Positions 1 through 7,552 of a stretch of 15,402 nt of DNA are shown here, piece after piece (the stretch's first letter is position 1; each line of letters begins with the position of its first letter). The position numbers and the translations under genes were made by a program. The notes under the pieces are model-generated. The model worked only from the letters and a program-made list of their open reading frames with translations. It was not told the origin of the DNA and made no database searches. The DNA is from JANRKT01 sp033763355 (GTDB lineage: Bacteria; Bacteroidota; Bacteroidia; Chitinophagales; Chitinophagaceae), in contig JANRKT010000308.1 in the NCBI GenBank assembly GCA_033763355.1, forward strand, positions 1-15,402, written 5' to 3'.

Positions 1-1
1 T

Positions 2-1720
2 CATGCACAGTTTTTGGACCGCATCGGTTCATTGTATTTTACCAAAGAGAATTACGATGATTTTTATTACGGCAAAGGTTCAACTTATCCTGATGTGAAC
101 GGCGCAATAGGGATTTTGTTTGAGCAGGCTTCATCAAGGGGGCATGCGCAGCAAACAGCCAATGGCATACTAAGGTTTCCGGCCACCATCAAAAACCAGT
201 TTGTAACGGCGCTTTCCACATTGGAAGGTGCAAGGGTTTTGCGCAAAGAATTTTTAGAATGGCAAAGGGATTTTTATAAAACAGCAATGGTTGAAGCCAA
301 TGCTTCAGCGCTTAAAGGGTATGTTATCGGCGGCAAAGATGATGAAACCAAAACAGCCATTTTTATTGAGATGCTGCGCCGCCACCAGATAGAAGCGTAT
401 GAACTGAACAATAATTTTTCAACCGAAGGGCTGAATTTTGAAAAAGGCAAAGCTTATGTAATACCAGCCGGGCAGCCGCAATACCGTTTGATACGCGGCA
501 TATTTGACAGGACGCTCACTTACAAAGACAGTTTGTTTTACGACATTACTGCGTGGACAATGCCGCTTGCCTTTGGTTTGCCTTATGCTGAACTGAATGC
601 TGCAAAGTTCAATACCTCTTTATTGGGCAGTAAAGTTGGGGATGCGGCCCTGCCCAACGGAACATTACAGGGCGGTAAAAGCGATTATGCCTATCTGTTT
701 GAATGGGATGAGCTGTATGCACCCAAAGCCCTGTACGAATTGCAGGAAGCGGGTGTTTTGGTAAAAGCGGCCGCCAACACATTTGAAATTGAAGTTAGCA
801 CCGGCAATAAAAAATTTGATTATGGGACAATTTCCATTCCGGTGAAACTGCAAAAACAGGATGCCGATAAACTGTATGAACTGGTAAAGGCTGTTGCTGA
901 AAAAGACGGGCTTAAAGTTTATAGCGTTAAAACAGGAAACGTAATCAGCGGAAGCGATTTGGGCAGCAGCAAGATGATAACAGTAAGCAAACCATCTGTC
1001 GCAATGCTGGCGGGGCCGGGTGTTAACCCGACAGATGCGGGTGAAGTGTGGCATTTGCTTGACCAGCGGATGAACATCCCTTCAACACATCTTGAAATAA
1101 ACGCTTTTAACCGGCTTGATGTTTCGAAATATAACACACTTATAATGGTTGGCGGAAACTATGCCGACCTCAATAAGGAAAAATTAAAAGCATGGGTGCA
1201 GGGCGGCGGTGTGTTGATTGCTACCGAAGAAGCAGTTCAGTGGGCGGCGCAGAATGGCATCAGCAATGTATCATTTAAAAAAACTAAATCACCTGTTGAC
1301 AGCGCTGCACGTCTTGCTTATGTTGAAAGGGAACAGATAGAAGGTGCGCAGCAGGTAAGCGGCGCCATCTTTGGCGCTGAAGCAGACCTTACCCATCCGC
1401 TTGCTTATGGATACAACCAAAAAACCATAAGCCTTTTTAAAGCCAACAGGGTGTTTATGGAAAAAAGCAAAAACCCTTTTGCCACGCCTTTTTATTACGG
1501 CGCCACGCCTTTACAGAGCGGATGGGTAAGCAAAGAAAATGCTGATGCCATAAAAAATTCTGCAGCGGTAGTGGTTAATACAGTTGGTGCAGGAAGGGTT
1601 ATCAGTATTGCAGATAACCCCAACTTCAGGGCCTTCTGGCTGGGCGGGGCAAAGCTTTTTTTAAATGCCGTTTTCTTTGGAAGGATGATTGAAGCGGGCA
1701 GTGCAAGGGCTGAAGAGTAG
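2..1720 (+). CDS. M14 family zinc carboxypeptidase-like protein, C-terminal part (5' truncated)
   Basis: The frame is open to the left edge (reading His-Ala-Gln-Phe from base 2), so this is the last ~572 residues of a larger protein; family members in Bacteroidota are usually about 800-860 residues. The start of the visible part contains a Tyr-Pro-Asp-x-Asn-Gly segment followed by Leu-Phe-Glu-Gln-Ala-Ser-Ser; the Glu codon at 122-124 is the likely catalytic Glu at the end of the M14 fold. The zinc ligands must lie outside the window. The C-terminal part, about bases 985-1290, has a class I glutamine-amidotransferase/DJ-1-like look (AMLAGPGVNPTDAGEVWHLL, then LIMVGG and GGGVLIAT), a domain often appended in this family. 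The expected role is an exported or periplasmic peptidase; the signal peptide cannot be seen. It ends 27 bp before the Uma2 gene. The family call is firm, the substrate unknown. Confidence 0.85.
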   Translation, partial: HAQFLDRIGSLYFTKENYDDFYYGKGSTYPDVNGAIGILFEQASSRGHAQQTANGILRFPATIKNQFVTALSTLEGARVLRKEFLEWQRDFYKTAMVEANASALKGYVIGGKDDETKTAIFIEMLRRHQIEAYELNNNFSTEGLNFEKGKAYVIPAGQPQYRLIRGIFDRTLTYKDSLFYDITAWTMPLAFGLPYAELNAAKFNTSLLGSKVGDAALPNGTLQGGKSDYAYLFEWDELYAPKALYELQEAGVLVKAAANTFEIEVSTGNKKFDYGTISIPVKLQKQDADKLYELVKAVAEKDGLKVYSVKTGNVISGSDLGSSKMITVSKPSVAMLAGPGVNPTDAGEVWHLLDQRMNIPSTHLEINAFNRLDVSKYNTLIMVGGNYADLNKEKLKAWVQGGGVLIATEEAVQWAAQNGISNVSFKKTKSPVDSAARLAYVEREQIEGAQQVSGAIFGAEADLTHPLAYGYNQKTISLFKANRVFMEKSKNPFATPFYYGATPLQSGWVSKENADAIKNSAAVVVNTVGAGRVISIADNPNFRAFWLGGAKLFLNAVFFGRMIEAGSARAEE

Positions 1721-1747
1721 GAGGATTTTTTGTAATTTAGGAATGCT

Positions 1748-2365
1748 ATGGAAGTAAGGGAACCGGCAGTTGCATACGGCAAGAAAAAATATACCATTGA
1801 GGAATACCTCGAAATGGAAAATGCTTCCATAGAGAAGCATGAGTATTACCAGGGAGAGATATTTGATATGCCTGGGCATGGGGATTTGCTGGCGATGTCC
1901 GGCGCAGGGATACACCATAACATAATCTATTCAAATCTTTTTGTTGCATTAGGGGTGCTTTTAAGAGGAAAACCATGTAACCCTTACGGCAGCGACTTAA
2001 GGATTAATATTCCCTGGAATACTTTATTTACATATCCCGACATAACGATTATATGCGGAGAGTTAAAACCAGTAAAAGAAGATGAGCATACATTTATAGA
2101 GCCCGCTGTAATTATTGAAATCCTTTCGCCGGGTACCATGCAATACGACAGGGGAGAGAAGTTCAGGTTGTACCGTGACATCCCCACTCTGAAAGAATAC
2201 ATACTGGTGGACTCGCAATCTGTAAACATTGAAGCCTTCCGCATTAATGAACGCGGCCATTGGGAACTGGAAGAATACAAGACGCCAGATAGTACACTCC
2301 TTATCCCATCAATGAGCATCAGCATACCGGTTGCTGATATTTATGAGCGGACCAGGCTCTGTTGA
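1748..2365 (+). CDS. Uma2 family (DUF820) endonuclease-like protein
   Basis: This 205-residue protein has the Uma2/DUF820 pattern: Tyr-Thr-Ile-Glu-Glu-Tyr-Leu-Glu-Met-Glu near residue 15, Lys-His-Glu-Tyr-Tyr-x-Gly-Glu-Ile at 30-38, Ser-Asp-Leu-Arg at 82-85, Tyr-Pro-Asp with Asp98, and Glu124 in Val-Ile-Ile-Glu-Ile-Leu-Ser-Pro. Asp98 and Glu124 are the expected acidic residues of a restriction-endonuclease-like (PD-(D/E)XK) fold. The usual final motif, Leu-Val-Asp-Gln, reads Leu-Val-Asp-Ser here. The segment after Gly-Glu-Ile (residues 39-53) seems about eight residues longer than the common Gly-Glu-Ile-x-Ala-Met-x-Gly-Ala pattern. An in-frame stop at 1733-1735 forces the ATG at 1748. A purine-rich AGGAGG lies about 22 bases upstream, too far to be a normal ribosome site. 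The biological role of the family is unclear; nuclease activity is inferred from the fold. Confidence 0.88.
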   Translation: MEVREPAVAYGKKKYTIEEYLEMENASIEKHEYYQGEIFDMPGHGDLLAMSGAGIHHNIIYSNLFVALGVLLRGKPCNPYGSDLRINIPWNTLFTYPDITIICGELKPVKEDEHTFIEPAVIIEILSPGTMQYDRGEKFRLYRDIPTLKEYILVDSQSVNIEAFRINERGHWELEEYKTPDSTLLIPSMSISIPVADIYERTRLC

Positions 2366-2416
2366 AAAGTAAAACTTTCCCTGCATTTTACTTATCCCCA
2401 TCACCTCAAAGTAGTA

Positions 2417-2445
2417 TTGCCGGTAAAGAGGTAATCGTTAATTTG
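2417..2445 (+). promoter_or_regulatory. Candidate ssb promoter (Bacteroidota type)
   Basis: TTG at 2417-2419 and TTAATTTG at 2438-2445 are separated by 18 bp and resemble the Bacteroidota -33 TTTG / -7 TAnnTTTG pair with one mismatch in the -7 box. It would give a leader of about 35-40 nt before ssb. Confidence 0.35.
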
Positions 2446-2488
2446 CACTGTTAAAAAAATTTTCAGTACTAGCTAAAATTATTAAGTT

Positions 2489-2920
2489 ATGATCAAGTTA
2501 CAGGTTATCGGAAACCTCGGTAAAGATTGCGTTACCAACAATGTAAACGGAAAGAATGTAATCAATTTTAATGTGGCCCATACGGAGCGGTTTAAGGACG
2601 CAACCGGCCAGCAGAAAGACAGGACCACATGGGTGGAATGTGCTTACTGGACAGATAAAACCGGTATAGCCCCTTATCTTAAAAAAGGCACACAGGTATA
2701 TGTTGAGGGCACGCCTGATGTAAGGACCTTTAACCGCAATGACGGAACTTCTGCCGCTTCACTTATCCTGAGGGTGGTAAGCGTACAATTATTAGGCGGC
2801 GGTTCAAGAAGCGAAGGCGCATCTAACGGTTCATCTTACACAACACAATCTGCACCTGCACCGGTAAGTATCCCTTCTCCGGCCGATATTTCGCAGCCGG
2901 TAGATGATTTGCCATTTTAA
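2489..2920 (+). CDS. ssb: Single-stranded DNA-binding protein
   Basis: This 143-residue protein binds single-stranded DNA during replication, repair and recombination. Residues 1-105 form the SSB OB-fold: it opens Met-Ile-Lys-Leu-Gln-Val-Ile-Gly-Asn-Leu-Gly-Lys-Asp, has Phe-Asn-Val-Ala near residue 28, Thr-Trp-Val-Glu-Cys at about 47-51 and Leu-Lys-Lys-Gly-x-Gln-Val-Tyr-Val-Glu-Gly near 64-74. A Gly/Ser/Pro-rich linker leads to the acidic tip Asp-Asp-Leu-Pro-Phe, the docking tail for partner proteins. Length and tail are normal for a bacterial SSB. It is preceded by a candidate promoter and followed by a strong terminator, so it is probably monocistronic. Bacteroidota often carry several ssb genes, so this may not be the main replicative copy. 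Confidence 0.95.
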   Translation: MIKLQVIGNLGKDCVTNNVNGKNVINFNVAHTERFKDATGQQKDRTTWVECAYWTDKTGIAPYLKKGTQVYVEGTPDVRTFNRNDGTSAASLILRVVSVQLLGGGSRSEGASNGSSYTTQSAPAPVSIPSPADISQPVDDLPF

Positions 2921-2943
2921 GCAGTAAATAACATTGTATTGAT

Positions 2944-2975
2944 AAAACGCCTTGTAATGTACAGGGCGTTTTTTT
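2944..2975 (+). terminator. Intrinsic terminator of ssb
   Basis: AAAACGCCTTGTA (2944-2956) pairs with TACAGGGCGTTTT (2960-2972): a 13-bp stem with one T-G wobble and a 3-base loop, ending in a run of seven T (2969-2975). It lies 23 bases after the ssb stop codon. The A/T flanks make it potentially bidirectional. Confidence 0.88.
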
Positions 2976-3071
2976 GTTAGTTAAAGCCACGGAAACACGG
3001 AAGTTATCGTTGGGTGTTTCAGCAGCAAGAGGTAAAAATATTTTTCCGTGACAGAATCCTCAAATGGGATC
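2976..3071. repeat. Gene-free stretch with an inverted CACGGAA repeat
   Basis: No coding sequence is supported here. CACGGAA at 2996-3002 is inverted as TTCCGTG at 3044-3050, and between them is the 12-bp palindrome AAAAATATTTTT (3034-3045, overlapping the right arm). The left part, GCCACGGAAACACGGAAG (2986-3003), resembles the reverse complement of the TTCGTG...GTGGC core of the tandem repeats that follow, so it may be a degenerate inverted relative of them. Confidence 0.5.
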
Positions 3072-3202
3072 TTCGTGTTTTCGTGTTCATTCGTGGCTAA
3101 CTATTTCATTGCAGCGATGAGTATAAACCCCATCGCTAATGAAAAGCCACTGGTTTGCATAATGAGCTTTAATTTTTTTTAAATGCATTCATGAAATTCC
3201 TG
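3072..3202. repeat. Tandem repeat unit 1 (131 bp) with hairpin
   Basis: The unit opens with TTCGTG, a T run, CGTGTTCATTCGTGGCT, followed by TTGCAGCGATG, and ends ATGCATTCATGAAATTCCTG. It holds an imperfect palindrome, AGCGATG (3113-3119) against CATCGCT (3131-3137). Unit 2 repeats this with about 80% identity by eye. The copies lie directly head to tail. The invariant first 28 bp and the hairpin suggest an RNA- or DNA-level element rather than a gene. Confidence 0.8.
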
Positions 3203-3470
3203 TTCGTGTTTTTCGTGTTCATTCGTGGCTGTTCTTCTTTTTGCAGCGATGGGTATAAACCCCCATCGCTAATGAAAGGTTGCTGATTTAAATAATGGGC
3301 TTTAAAATTTTTAAATGCATTCATTAGACCTCTTCTATAAATCGTTTTCCCATTGTATAAAATTGGTTTGTTATGCCGAAGAATGAGGCACCTATTTTAA
3401 AATTGTCAATAGATTTCTCCTTCGCCGAAATGACAAAAACGATTTATACAAGAGGTTTATTAAATTTCTG
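3203..3470. repeat. Tandem repeat unit 2, split by an inserted element
   Basis: It repeats unit 1 from TTCGTG at 3203 to ATGCATTCATTA at 3315-3326, is interrupted by the inverted-repeat element at 3327-3458, and resumes at about 3463 (AAATTTCTG) to 3470. Without the insert its length is about 132 bp, matching unit 1. Its palindrome is stronger than in unit 1: AGCGATGGG pairs with CCCATCGCT around ATAAA. Confidence 0.75.
3327..3458. mobile_element. MITE-like 132-bp element with ~22-bp terminal inverted repeats
   Basis: The left end ACCTCTTCTATAAATCGTTTT (3328-3348) is inverted at the right end, AAAACGATTTATACAAGAGGT (3436-3456), with one mismatch over 21 bp. The element is flanked by ATTA on both sides (3323-3326 and 3459-3462), a candidate 4-bp target duplication. 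The neighbouring repeat unit shows the uninterrupted sequence, which supports insertion. It is too small to encode a transposase, so it would have to be moved by one elsewhere. Confidence 0.65.
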
Positions 3471-3541
3471 TTCGTGTTTTTCGTGTTCATTCGTGGCTGA
3501 CTATTTCTCTGCATGCGTTGGCGCCCCCGCCGACGCATCGG
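3471..3541. repeat. Tandem repeat unit 3 (partial) with a different GC-rich hairpin
   Basis: The first 28 bp match units 1 and 2. After TTTCTCTGC the sequence diverges, but the same place again holds a hairpin: ATGCGTTGGCG (3513-3523) pairs with CGCCGACGCAT (3528-3538), 11 bp with one G-T wobble around a CCCC loop. The rest of the unit is missing. From 3542 to 3591 nothing recognisable is seen before the end of the convergent cyclic-nucleotide-binding gene. Confidence 0.7.
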
Positions 3542-3591
3542 GGAACAACATAGTGGTTAATGCGTGGCAGATTATTTTCGCCCCAACCTCC

Positions 3592-4047
3592 TCAGCTTTG
3601 TGGAAAACCAGACTTTTCATTCTGCGCCCTTAAGCGCTGGCAGAGTATTTTAATAAAGCCCAGTGCAACTTCTGGTCTTGATTCAATTAACTCGTAAAAA
3701 GGTTCCTGGTCAATTTTAAACAACATGCAGTCTGTTTGGGCTGTTGCAGTGGCAGAACGTGTTTCAGCGTCCAGCAATGACAATTCACCAAATACTTCCC
3801 TGTCTTTTAATACAGCAAGCGTATTGCTGCCTTTGTGAATTTTTACTTCGCCCTGGTAAATGATGTACATGCAGTCCCCTGTTTCACCTTCATTAAAAAT
3901 TATACTGCCAGCTTCGGGTTCTTCTTCCTGCATCAGCGGTGCAAGGTCGGCTAATATATTTTCAGGTGTGTCTTTAAAAATGCCGAGTGATTTCAGCAGT
4001 AAAACTTTTTCAATCAGCAGTAACCTGTCGGTTTGGGTCGGGCGCAT
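3592..4047 (-). CDS. Small cyclic-nucleotide-binding domain protein (no DNA-binding domain)
   Basis: This 151-residue protein is almost entirely one cNMP-binding beta-barrel. Residues 20-40 form the N-terminal helix, a Gly-Glu-x-Gly-Asp-x-Met-Tyr-Ile-Ile stretch is at 54-63, and the phosphate-binding cassette is FGELSLL at 86-92 followed by Thr-Arg-Ser-Ala-Thr at 96-100. Glu88 and Arg97, the usual contacts for the ribose and cyclic phosphate, are present. There is no helix-turn-helix after the C-helix, unlike Crp/Fnr regulators, so it probably acts as a sensor that touches another protein. It is the last gene of a three-gene minus-strand operon, 19 bp after the transporter gene; many Npt-type transporters of this group carry such a domain, so it may be the transporter's regulatory subunit (inference). 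Confidence 0.85.
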   Translation of the reverse strand: MRPTQTDRLLLIEKVLLLKSLGIFKDTPENILADLAPLMQEEEPEAGSIIFNEGETGDCMYIIYQGEVKIHKGSNTLAVLKDREVFGELSLLDAETRSATATAQTDCMLFKIDQEPFYELIESRPEVALGFIKILCQRLRAQNEKSGFPQS

Positions 4048-4066
4048 AATGGATTAAAGATAAAAA

Positions 4067-6817
4067 TTAAACTGAAATGGCGGCTGTTTCGCTCAGCAAT
4101 GGTTTATCACTGTCCCGGTATTTCTGCAGCAAAGGGTATTCTATAATATGTTTGTATTTTCCCGAAACATACAATGAACAGGCTTTTGTCCAGTCATGAT
4201 AAGAAATGGGTTTTTCTGAAAGGATACGGCTGATGATGTGTTCAACCTGTTTATAAATATTTTCCGGGAACAATGCCTTTAGTGAATCACACCGGTGCCC
4301 AATATCCCCCGGCTCATACAAACTGCTGAAGTGGCGTGCAAAATCTTTTCTTATGGTAATATCAATAATCTCCATGGCATTGGCATGCGCTTCTTTGTTT
4401 TTTAAATGAAGGGCTGACCTCACCCTCGTGATGCTTTCTTTATGGTAGAGGCAACCGAAAAGGCAAAGCAGGGTTTCCCTTATTTCATTCAGTTCAATTT
4501 GCAGGGAGTTGTTAAGCACAGCATATTTTTCCTTTTCAGCCTGCATAAGTTTTTGCATGTGCAGCAGGTCTGCTGCATATGCAAGCCACGCTTTTGTTAT
4601 TTCTTCAAACTGTTTTTGTGCAGCATCGGTGGCTTTATAATTATTCCGGTACAAAGCCCTTGCAATGGTGGCCGAGTGATGCGGGTATTTGGCCAGTAAG
4701 CCTGTCAGCTGGTTGTTCACATCTTCACCACCTGTTTTACCGCAAAGGGCAATAAGTTTTTCACGGATATCCTCTGTGCAGTTTTCAGAATAAATGTATT
4801 TAATAATCACCGGTATGGAGTCTTTGCCTGCATTGTAAAAAGCCCCGGCAACCTGTTTAAAATGCCCGGGCAGCAGGGTTAATAAGTGTTCAAGCACCAC
4901 ATTGTTTCCGCACATGCCCGCAGCTTCAACAGCTTTTGTTTTTACATCCGTGTCCCCGTCTTTCAGTAAACTGATAAGATGGTTGCTGTAATTATCCATG
5001 TTCCTCCGGCCGAGGACAGCAGCCGCCCGTATCCTTTTGTTTTTATTATCGGATTGTACAAGCTGAAGGAGCTTTTCTTCAGCTACTTTTTTTGTAGTGG
5101 AATTGCCATGCTGCAGCAATACGCTGGTTGCCGCATCAGCGGTACTTTCATTTTCGCTGATAAGGCAGGCAGTTATGATTTCATCGTATTGGCCGGATTC
5201 TCCCAATAATCTTATAGCTTCTGCTGTAACCTGCGGGTGCCCTTCCTGGTTAAGAAGCGGTGCCAGCCTTTCTTTCAAACTGCTTACATACCCCGGGTCA
5301 ATTGCCCTTAATGCTTCCAGTTTTACAAGGTCAGAAGGGTGGTCAAGCAGTTTCAGGATAAGGTCTTCTGATATGTTGTTCTTCCGGCTTTTTAACATGC
5401 GCAGGATGTTGATTACTTCCGGTTCATTGCCCGATTCTATTTTTTGAATGACCAGTTTTTTAACCGCCTCGTCTTCGAGGGAAAATTCATCCTGTCCGAA
5501 GAAACGGCTGCTGATGGTTTTGATGAGTGTTTTAAGGTATTCCTGGTTTACTTTAAAAATGCCTGTAAGCCACAATACACCAAGTAAAAACAATACATAG
5601 CTCAGTGTAATGATTTCAATTTTTTCGTAGAAACGGTATAATACAAACAGCAAGACACCTGCAAACAAATAGGCAAAAGGGTCCATGATGCCTTTTACAA
5701 TATTGTGCGCCCTTAACCTTTCATGTGTAGGGAGGGGCTGCATGGTAGTAAGCAAAACTGGTGAGTTGATTGAAGTACGCAAAACATCAGTTGCTATTGC
5801 CGCAATCCCGAAAGCATAAAATACCATGCTGTAATTACCGCTGAAGTAGGCTGACAAAGGAACAACTGCCACCAGCAAAATCATAACGGCCGGTGTGATG
5901 AACAATGCCCTCCTGATGCCCCATGCCGTAACCAGCCTGCTTGTAAAAATCATTTTGGTGATAAGCGATACTGTTCTGAGTATGGCAAGAAAGAACGCAA
6001 TGAATGCCGCCAGCGCTTCATCATGCTTCTGCTCCTTTACTTCCATATAAAAACCAAAATTGATAATGATGATGCAGATGGATGACAGCAGGGCCAGCAA
6101 AGCTATGCGGCGTATGAGCTTGTTTGCAGTAAAGTTTTTTACAAGGGTTTTTATTTTAGCTGAACTGCGGCCATGGTGCTTATGCGGGTGAGGGTCTTCT
6201 TTAAATTCTTTTTTTAATGATGAAATTACATTTATAAATGGCAGCGACAGCAGCATGCACAACACTGCAGCCACCTGCAGGTGCTTTGCTTCAATGTGTG
6301 CATATTTTACCAGTAAGCCTGCAAGCGAATAACCGATAAGCTTTGCCGGGATATCTCCGGCGCTGATTACGCCAAACAGGCGTTTGCTCTGCCTTACATC
6401 AAAAAGCTGAGCCGCTATGCCCCAGAACTCAAGGCTGTTAAAAAGGTACAGTACATTAAACCAGGCCAGCAGGGCATAATAAAACCACAATGATGTGATG
6501 GTGTTGTTGCCGGCATAAAACACCAGTATGCTGGTTGCCATCAGTAAGGTAACAATTACACTCAGTTTCGCTACACTGTACCGGTGTTCAAGCCGTGTAT
6601 AGGTAAACCCTGTAAGCCACAGCAGGGCTGATGAAAGTACCATTACCCAGGGCAGTTCGGTAACCGGAAATTTTTCGAGGAACTGGGAAAATGCAGATGT
6701 AAAAAAAAACGCAATGCCTGCACCCTGGAAAAACTGCATGAGAAAAAGTTTTTGTACAGATCCCCATTCATCGGGCCTTACATTAAAAGTGCGTAACCAG
6801 AATTTGCCTGCGTTCAT
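4067..6817 (-). CDS. Npt1/Npt2-type (ATP/ADP translocase-like) membrane protein with HEAT repeats
   Basis: This 916-residue protein has two halves. Residues 20-425 hold about 11-12 hydrophobic segments with two marks of the nucleotide-transporter-like family: FDVRQSKRLFGVISAG (139-154) and the QPLPTHERLRAHNIVKG stretch (360-376) followed by Met-Asp-Pro. Residues ~450-700 are soluble helical repeats of HEAT type (for example HPSDLVKLEALRAI at 493-506 and NKRIRAAAVLGRR further on), and the last ~200 residues are helical without a recognised domain. Family membership suggests exchange or sensing of nucleotides at the inner membrane; the substrate is not shown. It starts 18 bp after the HD gene and ends 19 bp before the cNMP-binding gene, so the three are probably made together. 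The HEAT part could be a docking platform for those two partners (inference). Confidence 0.82.
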   Translation of the reverse strand: MNAGKFWLRTFNVRPDEWGSVQKLFLMQFFQGAGIAFFFTSAFSQFLEKFPVTELPWVMVLSSALLWLTGFTYTRLEHRYSVAKLSVIVTLLMATSILVFYAGNNTITSLWFYYALLAWFNVLYLFNSLEFWGIAAQLFDVRQSKRLFGVISAGDIPAKLIGYSLAGLLVKYAHIEAKHLQVAAVLCMLLSLPFINVISSLKKEFKEDPHPHKHHGRSSAKIKTLVKNFTANKLIRRIALLALLSSICIIIINFGFYMEVKEQKHDEALAAFIAFFLAILRTVSLITKMIFTSRLVTAWGIRRALFITPAVMILLVAVVPLSAYFSGNYSMVFYAFGIAAIATDVLRTSINSPVLLTTMQPLPTHERLRAHNIVKGIMDPFAYLFAGVLLFVLYRFYEKIEIITLSYVLFLLGVLWLTGIFKVNQEYLKTLIKTISSRFFGQDEFSLEDEAVKKLVIQKIESGNEPEVINILRMLKSRKNNISEDLILKLLDHPSDLVKLEALRAIDPGYVSSLKERLAPLLNQEGHPQVTAEAIRLLGESGQYDEIITACLISENESTADAATSVLLQHGNSTTKKVAEEKLLQLVQSDNKNKRIRAAAVLGRRNMDNYSNHLISLLKDGDTDVKTKAVEAAGMCGNNVVLEHLLTLLPGHFKQVAGAFYNAGKDSIPVIIKYIYSENCTEDIREKLIALCGKTGGEDVNNQLTGLLAKYPHHSATIARALYRNNYKATDAAQKQFEEITKAWLAYAADLLHMQKLMQAEKEKYAVLNNSLQIELNEIRETLLCLFGCLYHKESITRVRSALHLKNKEAHANAMEIIDITIRKDFARHFSSLYEPGDIGHRCDSLKALFPENIYKQVEHIISRILSEKPISYHDWTKACSLYVSGKYKHIIEYPLLQKYRDSDKPLLSETAAISV

Positions 6818-6835
6818 TTTAAAAATTTACCGGGT

Positions 6836-7414
6836 TTATCCTGCTTTTAGTTTCAGCAGGTGTTTTTGTTTCAACGGGTCCCTTCTTTTTATTGATGTTT
6901 TCGTAAAGTAACGATGGGTTTCAAAAAACTGAATTTGCTTATGGTGCCATTCTTCATTTGTTTTTACAATGCCGAATTCCAGGAATTCTTTTCTCAGGTC
7001 ATCACTTATGGTTTCAAAATCATCACGGCCCAGGTAATCAAGGTCGGCATCACAGATGATTTCTTCCAGAAGGTTTTGCGGGTCATGGGGGAGTTTGGTG
7101 GCCATAATGAGCGAACATATTTCTTCTATCTCTTTGCCCGTTGCCCCGAACTTTGGTAATTCCTGTTTTGCAATATCGCAACCCTTTTCTTCATGGTCTT
7201 TATAGGTGTAAAGAAACCCTGTATCATGAAGCATAGCAGCTGTTTCAAGCTGCTTCAGGGCATGTACACTTTTTATTCCTTCCTTGCGGGCAATAATAAT
7301 GCACTGGTCCCTTACGTCAAGTGTATGCTGCAGGTTGTGGTAAGTGAGCTTTGGAGAAAGCCCCTCTTCCAGCAATGAAATAACAAAAGAAGTTATGGAT
7401 TTAATATTCCTCAC
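6836..7414 (-). CDS. HD-domain phosphohydrolase, phosphodiesterase-like (GTG start)
   Basis: This 192-residue protein is a single HD domain. Metal-ligand candidates are His26 and His30 in YHNLQHTLDV (25-34), His63-Asp64 in AMLHDTGF, His74-Glu75, His110, and Asp122/Asp124 in CDADLDYLGR. The Tyr-His-Asn-x-x-His-x-x-Asp-Val pattern is like the first motif of class I cyclic-nucleotide phosphodiesterases, so hydrolysis of a phosphodiester, possibly a cyclic nucleotide, is plausible. The start is GTG at 7414: an in-frame stop lies six bases upstream and no earlier ATG is available. It is the first gene of the operon with the Npt/HEAT protein and the cNMP-binding protein. HD domain: certain. Phosphodiesterase and substrate: inference. 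Confidence 0.82.
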   Translation of the reverse strand: MRNIKSITSFVISLLEEGLSPKLTYHNLQHTLDVRDQCIIIARKEGIKSVHALKQLETAAMLHDTGFLYTYKDHEEKGCDIAKQELPKFGATGKEIEEICSLIMATKLPHDPQNLLEEIICDADLDYLGRDDFETISDDLRKEFLEFGIVKTNEEWHHKQIQFFETHRYFTKTSIKRRDPLKQKHLLKLKAG

Positions 7415-7552
7415 CGGTTAATTGTGCATTAAATATAAGAAGTGATGCTGAGAAATCAGGCTGAATTATTCAATGTTATTATTCCGCTTCCATAAAAAGG
7501 AATTCATTTATCTTGCCCGGTAAATCCTTTTTAAAATTGTTTTTGTTTACAT
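7415..7552. promoter_or_regulatory. Divergent promoter region (HD operon / dehydrogenase)
   Basis: These 138 bp separate two divergent genes and must hold both promoters. On the minus strand TATATTTA (7430-7437) and on the plus strand TAAAATTG (7532-7539) or TGTTTTTG (7538-7545) are one-mismatch versions of the TAnnTTTG -7 box; a TTG at 7513-7515 could be the plus-strand -33. None is decisive. Confidence 0.3.

Noticed and set aside
2367..2393. AAGTAAAA / TTTTACTT hairpin after the first Uma2 gene as a terminator
   Set aside because: The stem is only A-T rich with an 11-base loop and no T-run follows.
3072..3541. Possible CRISPR array
   Set aside because: Only two to three copies, repeat units of ~131 bp with no unique spacers of constant length, and no cas genes.
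3373..3633. An 86-codon plus-strand open frame in the gap after ssb
   Set aside because: It runs through the MITE-like element, a repeat unit and the end of the opposite-strand cNMP gene; the peptide resembles no family and its borders follow the repeats.
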